Source of the DNA: DATIRA01 sp964553405
GTDB lineage: Bacteria > Pseudomonadota > Gammaproteobacteria > Steroidobacterales > Steroidobacteraceae
NCBI GenBank assembly: GCA_964553405.1
Contig: CAZKLS010000030.1
Coordinates: 1 to 26,378 of the forward strand
Length of the DNA stretch: 26,378 nucleotides
Reading direction: 5' to 3'
Part shown: positions 23,268 to 26,378 of the stretch, one piece after another
Position numbering within the stretch: the stretch's first letter is position 1
How the letters are laid out: each line of letters begins with the position of its first letter
The notes under the pieces: generated by a model
The model's input: the letters and a program-made list of their open reading frames with translations, nothing else
Databases searched by the model: none
What the model was told of the DNA's origin: nothing
Program-made: the position numbers and the translations under genes

Positions 23268-23896
23268 CAGCTGAGTTCCAGCCGTTGGGTGATCGGGGCG
23301 TCGTCGAGCAGGCGCTGGTGCGCCGCGGCTAGCACGAGACCGCCGCCGGCGACCTGTTCGGCGATCAGGTCCTCGACCAGCGACACGCCGGCCACGTCGA
23401 GGTTGGTCGCCGGCTCGTCGAGGATCCAGAGTCTGGCATTCGCGAGCAGCAGGCGCGCGAGCGCGAGCCGGCGCTTCTGGCCGGCCGACAGCGACCGGGC
23501 GACCAGGTCGCCGCGCGAGAGGATCCCGACGCGGTCGAGCGCGCGATCGATATCCGCATCCTCCAGCGACTGTCGCAGGCCCGCCAGGAACCGGAGGTTC
23601 TCGCGCGCGGTGAGGTCCGCTTTCAGCGCGTTCGGATGTCCCAGATAGGCCAGGTCGGTGTGGAATTGCTCGCTCGCGCTGCGCACGGTCTTGCCCCGCC
23701 AGAGGATTTCCCCGCTCTCGGCGGGCAACAGCCCGCAGACGACCCGGATCAGCGTCGTCTTGCCGACGCCGTTCGGACCGGTCAGCTTCATGAAGACGCC
23801 GGGATGCACTTCGAACGACACGTCCCTGAGGATGTGCCGTTCTCCACGCCAAACGTTGATTGCCCGGGCTTCGAGCACGGCCGCGTCGGGCCCCAT
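23267..23896 (-). CDS. ccmA: CcmA, ABC ATPase of cytochrome c maturation
   Basis: The 209-residue ATPase shows Walker A GPNGVGKTT (40-48), signature LSAGQKRR (136-143), Walker B LWILDEP (156-162) and the switch His193. LSAGQ and the short length are typical for CcmA. It works with CcmB to power release of holo-CcmE. The start is ATG at 23894-23896 with a GGAGG site 5 nt upstream; an in-frame GTG at 23914 would add six residues. It is the first gene of the ccm operon, and the 118-nt gap upstream should contain the operon promoter. Confidence 0.96.
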   Translation of the reverse strand: MGPDAAVLEARAINVWRGERHILRDVSFEVHPGVFMKLTGPNGVGKTTLIRVVCGLLPAESGEILWRGKTVRSASEQFHTDLAYLGHPNALKADLTARENLRFLAGLRQSLEDADIDRALDRVGILSRGDLVARSLSAGQKRRLALARLLLANARLWILDEPATNLDVAGVSLVEDLIAEQVAGGGLVLAAAHQRLLDDAPITQRLELS

Positions 23897-24014
23897 CGAT
23901 CCTCCGCTACCCACCTACACAGCGTCGCCCCCACGCGGCCCATGGGGCGATCAAACCGGCGCGAAGTCTAGCAAATCAGACTGAGTCCAGTCCTGCGGAA
24001 TACCGCAGTGGCTG
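23897..24014 (-). other. Gap between the carboxylase gene and ccmA, with small hairpins
   Basis: This 118-nt gap separates two units on the same strand. It holds a hairpin with CTGCGG (23993-23998) and CCGCAG (24003-24008) around a 4-nt loop, and next to it a 5-bp stem in GACTGGACTCAGTC (minus strand, 23979-23992) followed by a T-poor stretch. They may end the carboxylase transcript, but no clear U tract is present. A TAGACT element on the minus strand (about 23965-23970) could be a -10 for ccmA, without a good -35. Both readings are weak. Confidence 0.3.
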
Positions 24015-26000
24015 CTACCCGAGCGGCTCGAGCACGACCAGATCCACCCCTTCCTCTACGCGGTCGCCGGCCTTGACTTTTACCTCGGATACCCGGGCGT
24101 CCCAGGGCGCGGTCAGCGAGTGCTCCATCTTCATGGCCTCGAGCACCAGCACGACGGCGCCCGCCTCGACCTGCTGCCCCTCGCTGACCCGCAGTTCGAG
24201 CACGTGTCCCGGCATCGGCGAGCTGATGTGCCCCTCATGCTCGGCCGAGACCCGGTGCTCGGCGCCGGTGTCCGCGGCGAAATCGAAGCGCAGGCACTGC
24301 CGGCGCAACGTCAGGCTCTCGTGATCGAACGCGTAGTGCGCCAGGACCGGGCGCCCGTCGATGCGGCCAGCCAGGTTGCCTTGCGCATCCCGCGTCACCT
24401 CCACGCGATGCGGCCGGTCGCCATGGACGATGGTGAGCCCGCCCGCCTCACGGGCGACCTGCAGCCACTCCCGCTGCTCGCCGAGCCTGAGCGCGACGCG
24501 AATCACCGGCGGGGAATTGATCCGGTAGCCCGTCGCGGCCTTCCATGGCGACTGGGACGGATCCGCGACGCCGCGTGCATCGCCGGGCAGGTGCAGCACG
24601 CTGGCCGCCGCCGCGAGCAGCCATGCATCGAGCAGCTCCGCCTCGGGCACGCCGGCCGCAGGTTGCAGCTCACTCTCCAGCAGCCGCGTGCTGAGCCGTC
24701 CCGCGCGTACCGGCTCCGCACCGAGGATCTCCCACAGGAAGCGCGCGTTGGTCCGCACGCCATCCACGGCGCACTGCTCGAGTGCCGAGCGCAGCGCGTC
24801 GATGGCCTCGGAGCGCCCCGGCGCCCAGGCGATGATCTTGGCCAGCAGCGGGTCGTAGTGCACGCTCACTTCGTCGCCGGACTGGAAACCGGAATCGACC
24901 CGCACGCCGCCCGACTCCTCGGGCATCCGGAAAGTCTGCAGCCGCCCCGTCGAGGGCAGGAAGCCCCGGTCGGGATCCTCGGCGTAGAGCCGCGCTTCGA
25001 CTGCATGCCCGTGCCGGGTCAACTGCGTCTGGCCGAGCGGCAGCGGCTCGCCGGAGGCGACCCGCAACTGCCACTCGACGAGGTCGAGGCCGGTGATCAT
25101 CTCGGTCACCGGATGCTCGACCTGGAGCCGGGTGTTCATCTCGAGGAAGTAGAAGCTCCGGCCGTCGTACAGGAACTCGACCGTGCCGGCACCCTGGTAG
25201 CCGACGGCCTGCGCTGCCCGCACCGCCGCCTCGCCCATCGTGCTGCGAGTGCTCTCGTCCAGCCCGGGCGCCGGAGCCTCCTCGATCACCTTCTGGTGCC
25301 GGCGCTGCAGCGAGCAGTCGCGCTCGAACAGGTGCACGGCATGGCCCTGCGAGTCCGCGAAGACCTGTATCTCGACGTGTCGCCCCTGCTCGACGTAGCG
25401 CTCGAGCAGCACCCGCGCGTCGCCGAAGGACTTCTGCGCCTCGCGCCTCGCGGCGGCCAGCGCCTCCGGAAACGCACCGAGCGCGCGCACGACGCGCATG
25501 CCCTTGCCGCCGCCGCCTGCGGTCGGCTTGATCAGCAACGGGAAGCCGAGCCGCGAGGCCTCGGCGGTCAGGCGAGCGTCTGACTGGTCCTCGTCGTCGT
25601 AGCCCGGCAGCACCGGGACCCCGGCACGGGCCATCAGCTGCCGGGCTTCGCTCTTCGAGCCCATCTGGCGGATCGAGTCGCCGGGGGGGCCGACGAACAC
25701 GATGCCGCGCGCCCGGCAGGCGTCCGCAAACGCCGCGTTCTCGCTCAGGAAGCCGTAACCCGGGTGGATCGCGGCCGCCCGGGACCCGGCCGCCGCCTCG
25801 AGAATCCGCTCCGCGTCGAGGTAGCTCTCGCGCGCCGCGGCGGGACCGATGTACACCGCCTCGTCCGCGAGCCGCACGTGCAGTGAGTCGCGGTCCGCCT
25901 CGGAGTACACCGCGATGCTCCGCAGGCCGAGCCGGCGCGCCGTGCGCATGATGCGGCAGGCGATCTCGCCGCGGTTCGCAATCAGCAGGCTGTCGATCAT
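24015..26000 (-). CDS. liuD: Methylcrotonyl-CoA carboxylase alpha subunit (biotin carboxylase + BCCP)
   Basis: The 661-residue product has a biotin carboxylase N-terminal domain (LIANRGEIACRIMRTA at 6-21, HPGYGFLSEN at 79-88) and an ATP-grasp domain with GGGGKGM (162-168). The RLQVEHPVTE catalytic block and a C-terminal biotinyl domain with EAMKME follow, the biotinylated residue being Lys624. The subunit carboxylates biotin with bicarbonate and ATP. Propionyl-, geranyl- and methylcrotonyl-CoA carboxylase alpha chains look alike; the length and the adjacent MCC-type beta subunit favour 3-methylcrotonyl-CoA carboxylase of leucine degradation. The ATG at 25998-26000 lies 7 nt after the beta-subunit stop with a GAGGA site. 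Confidence 0.9.
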   Translation of the reverse strand: MIDSLLIANRGEIACRIMRTARRLGLRSIAVYSEADRDSLHVRLADEAVYIGPAAARESYLDAERILEAAAGSRAAAIHPGYGFLSENAAFADACRARGIVFVGPPGDSIRQMGSKSEARQLMARAGVPVLPGYDDEDQSDARLTAEASRLGFPLLIKPTAGGGGKGMRVVRALGAFPEALAAARREAQKSFGDARVLLERYVEQGRHVEIQVFADSQGHAVHLFERDCSLQRRHQKVIEEAPAPGLDESTRSTMGEAAVRAAQAVGYQGAGTVEFLYDGRSFYFLEMNTRLQVEHPVTEMITGLDLVEWQLRVASGEPLPLGQTQLTRHGHAVEARLYAEDPDRGFLPSTGRLQTFRMPEESGGVRVDSGFQSGDEVSVHYDPLLAKIIAWAPGRSEAIDALRSALEQCAVDGVRTNARFLWEILGAEPVRAGRLSTRLLESELQPAAGVPEAELLDAWLLAAAASVLHLPGDARGVADPSQSPWKAATGYRINSPPVIRVALRLGEQREWLQVAREAGGLTIVHGDRPHRVEVTRDAQGNLAGRIDGRPVLAHYAFDHESLTLRRQCLRFDFAADTGAEHRVSAEHEGHISSPMPGHVLELRVSEGQQVEAGAVVLVLEAMKMEHSLTAPWDARVSEVKVKAGDRVEEGVDLVVLEPLG

Positions 26001-26007
26001 GGGATCC

Positions 26008-26378
26008 TCACATCCGGAAGATGCCGTAGGGCTGCTCGCCCTCGTCGTCACGGCAGCTCGCGACCGCAAGTGCCAGCGCCAGCACCTCACGCGTGTCCAC
26101 CGGGTCGAGCACGCCGTCGTCCCAGAGCCTCGCGCTCGCGTACACCGGGTGGCCCTGCGTCTCGTACTGGCCACGGATCTCCTCGCGGAAGTCCTGCTCC
26201 TCGGACTCCGGCCATTCGCCGCCGCGACGCTCGATGCCATCGCGCTTGACGATCGAGAGCACCGTCGCGGCCTGCTCGCCGCCCATCACCGAGATGCGCG
26301 AGTTCGGCCAGCTCCACAGGAATCGCCCGCCGTAGGCCCGCCCGCACATCGCGTAGTTGCCGGCCCCGAACGAGCCGC
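26008..26378 (-). CDS. liuB: Methylcrotonyl-CoA carboxylase beta subunit, C-terminal end (5' part outside window)
   Basis: Only the last 122 or so residues are present. They include GSFGAGNYAMCGRAYGGRF, WPNSRISVMGGEQAATVL, ASARLWDDGVLDPVDTREVL and the terminal YGIFRM, which together are the signature end of the carboxyltransferase subunit of 3-methylcrotonyl-CoA carboxylase (MccB/LiuB); related propionyl-CoA carboxylase beta chains end differently. The subunit transfers CO2 from biotin to 3-methylcrotonyl-CoA. It is directly followed by the alpha subunit, so the two are cotranscribed. Many leu-utilisation operons place an enoyl-CoA hydratase gene (liuC) between them; here there is none. Confidence 0.9.
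   Translation of the reverse strand, partial: GSFGAGNYAMCGRAYGGRFLWSWPNSRISVMGGEQAATVLSIVKRDGIERRGGEWPESEEQDFREEIRGQYETQGHPVYASARLWDDGVLDPVDTREVLALALAVASCRDDEGEQPYGIFRM

Overview
The window looks like chromosomal DNA of a GC-rich gammaproteobacterium. This rests on a cytochrome c maturation System I operon in the order ccmABCDEFGHI, adjacent nadA and nadB, a proteobacterial type VI secretion (T6SS) sheath operon, a Calvin-subtype class II fructose-bisphosphate aldolase and leucine-degradation carboxylase genes. I do not assign a genus. Of 28 protein genes recognised, 27 lie on the minus strand and one (BON-domain protein, 15625-16158) on the plus strand. Genes are tightly packed, often with 1-4 nt start/stop overlaps, and about eight probably start at GTG or TTG. 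No tRNA, rRNA, CRISPR array, insertion sequence or phage gene was seen. No stretch longer than about 230 bases lacks a gene.

Layout, read along the minus strand from the right edge. (1) The 3' end of a methylcrotonyl-CoA carboxylase beta subunit, then the biotin-carrying alpha subunit (26378-24015), for leucine breakdown. (2) A complete ccmABCDEFGHI operon (23896-17108), including a 57-residue ccmD, for haem export and attachment to periplasmic c-type cytochromes, followed by a MaoC-like hydratase (17103-16228). (3) A strong rho-independent terminator at 16187-16216 between the MaoC gene and the convergent BON-domain gene. (4) fba (15420-14356), an Old Yellow Enzyme family oxidoreductase and a D-aminoacylase-like lipoprotein (14286-11435). 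(5) nadA-nadB for quinolinate synthesis, followed closely by a small EF-hand protein, a TIGR02466-type oxygenase and a glutathione S-transferase-like protein (11347-7184). (6) A GreA/GreB-family factor without the usual acidic tip motif (7011-6538). (7) A T6SS segment: a membrane-spanning Ser/Thr kinase and a periplasmic SUMF1-fold protein (6460-3490), then tssA-tssB-tssC-hcp (3260 to the left edge, hcp cut off).

The most interesting area is the T6SS segment. A cytoplasmic kinase with one membrane helix and a periplasmic DUF4124-like tip is followed one base later by an exported SUMF1-fold protein with no catalytic cysteines. This resembles the PpkA/TagR post-translational activation pair of Pseudomonas, with a different sensor end. 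A candidate sigma-70 promoter and a GC-rich leader hairpin precede tssA, and a long hairpin separates tssC from hcp. Other oddities are a D-aminoacylase homologue lacking the HxH and Cys ligand motifs, a CcmI with almost no inter-helix loop, and the EF-hand/oxygenase/GST tail behind nadAB.
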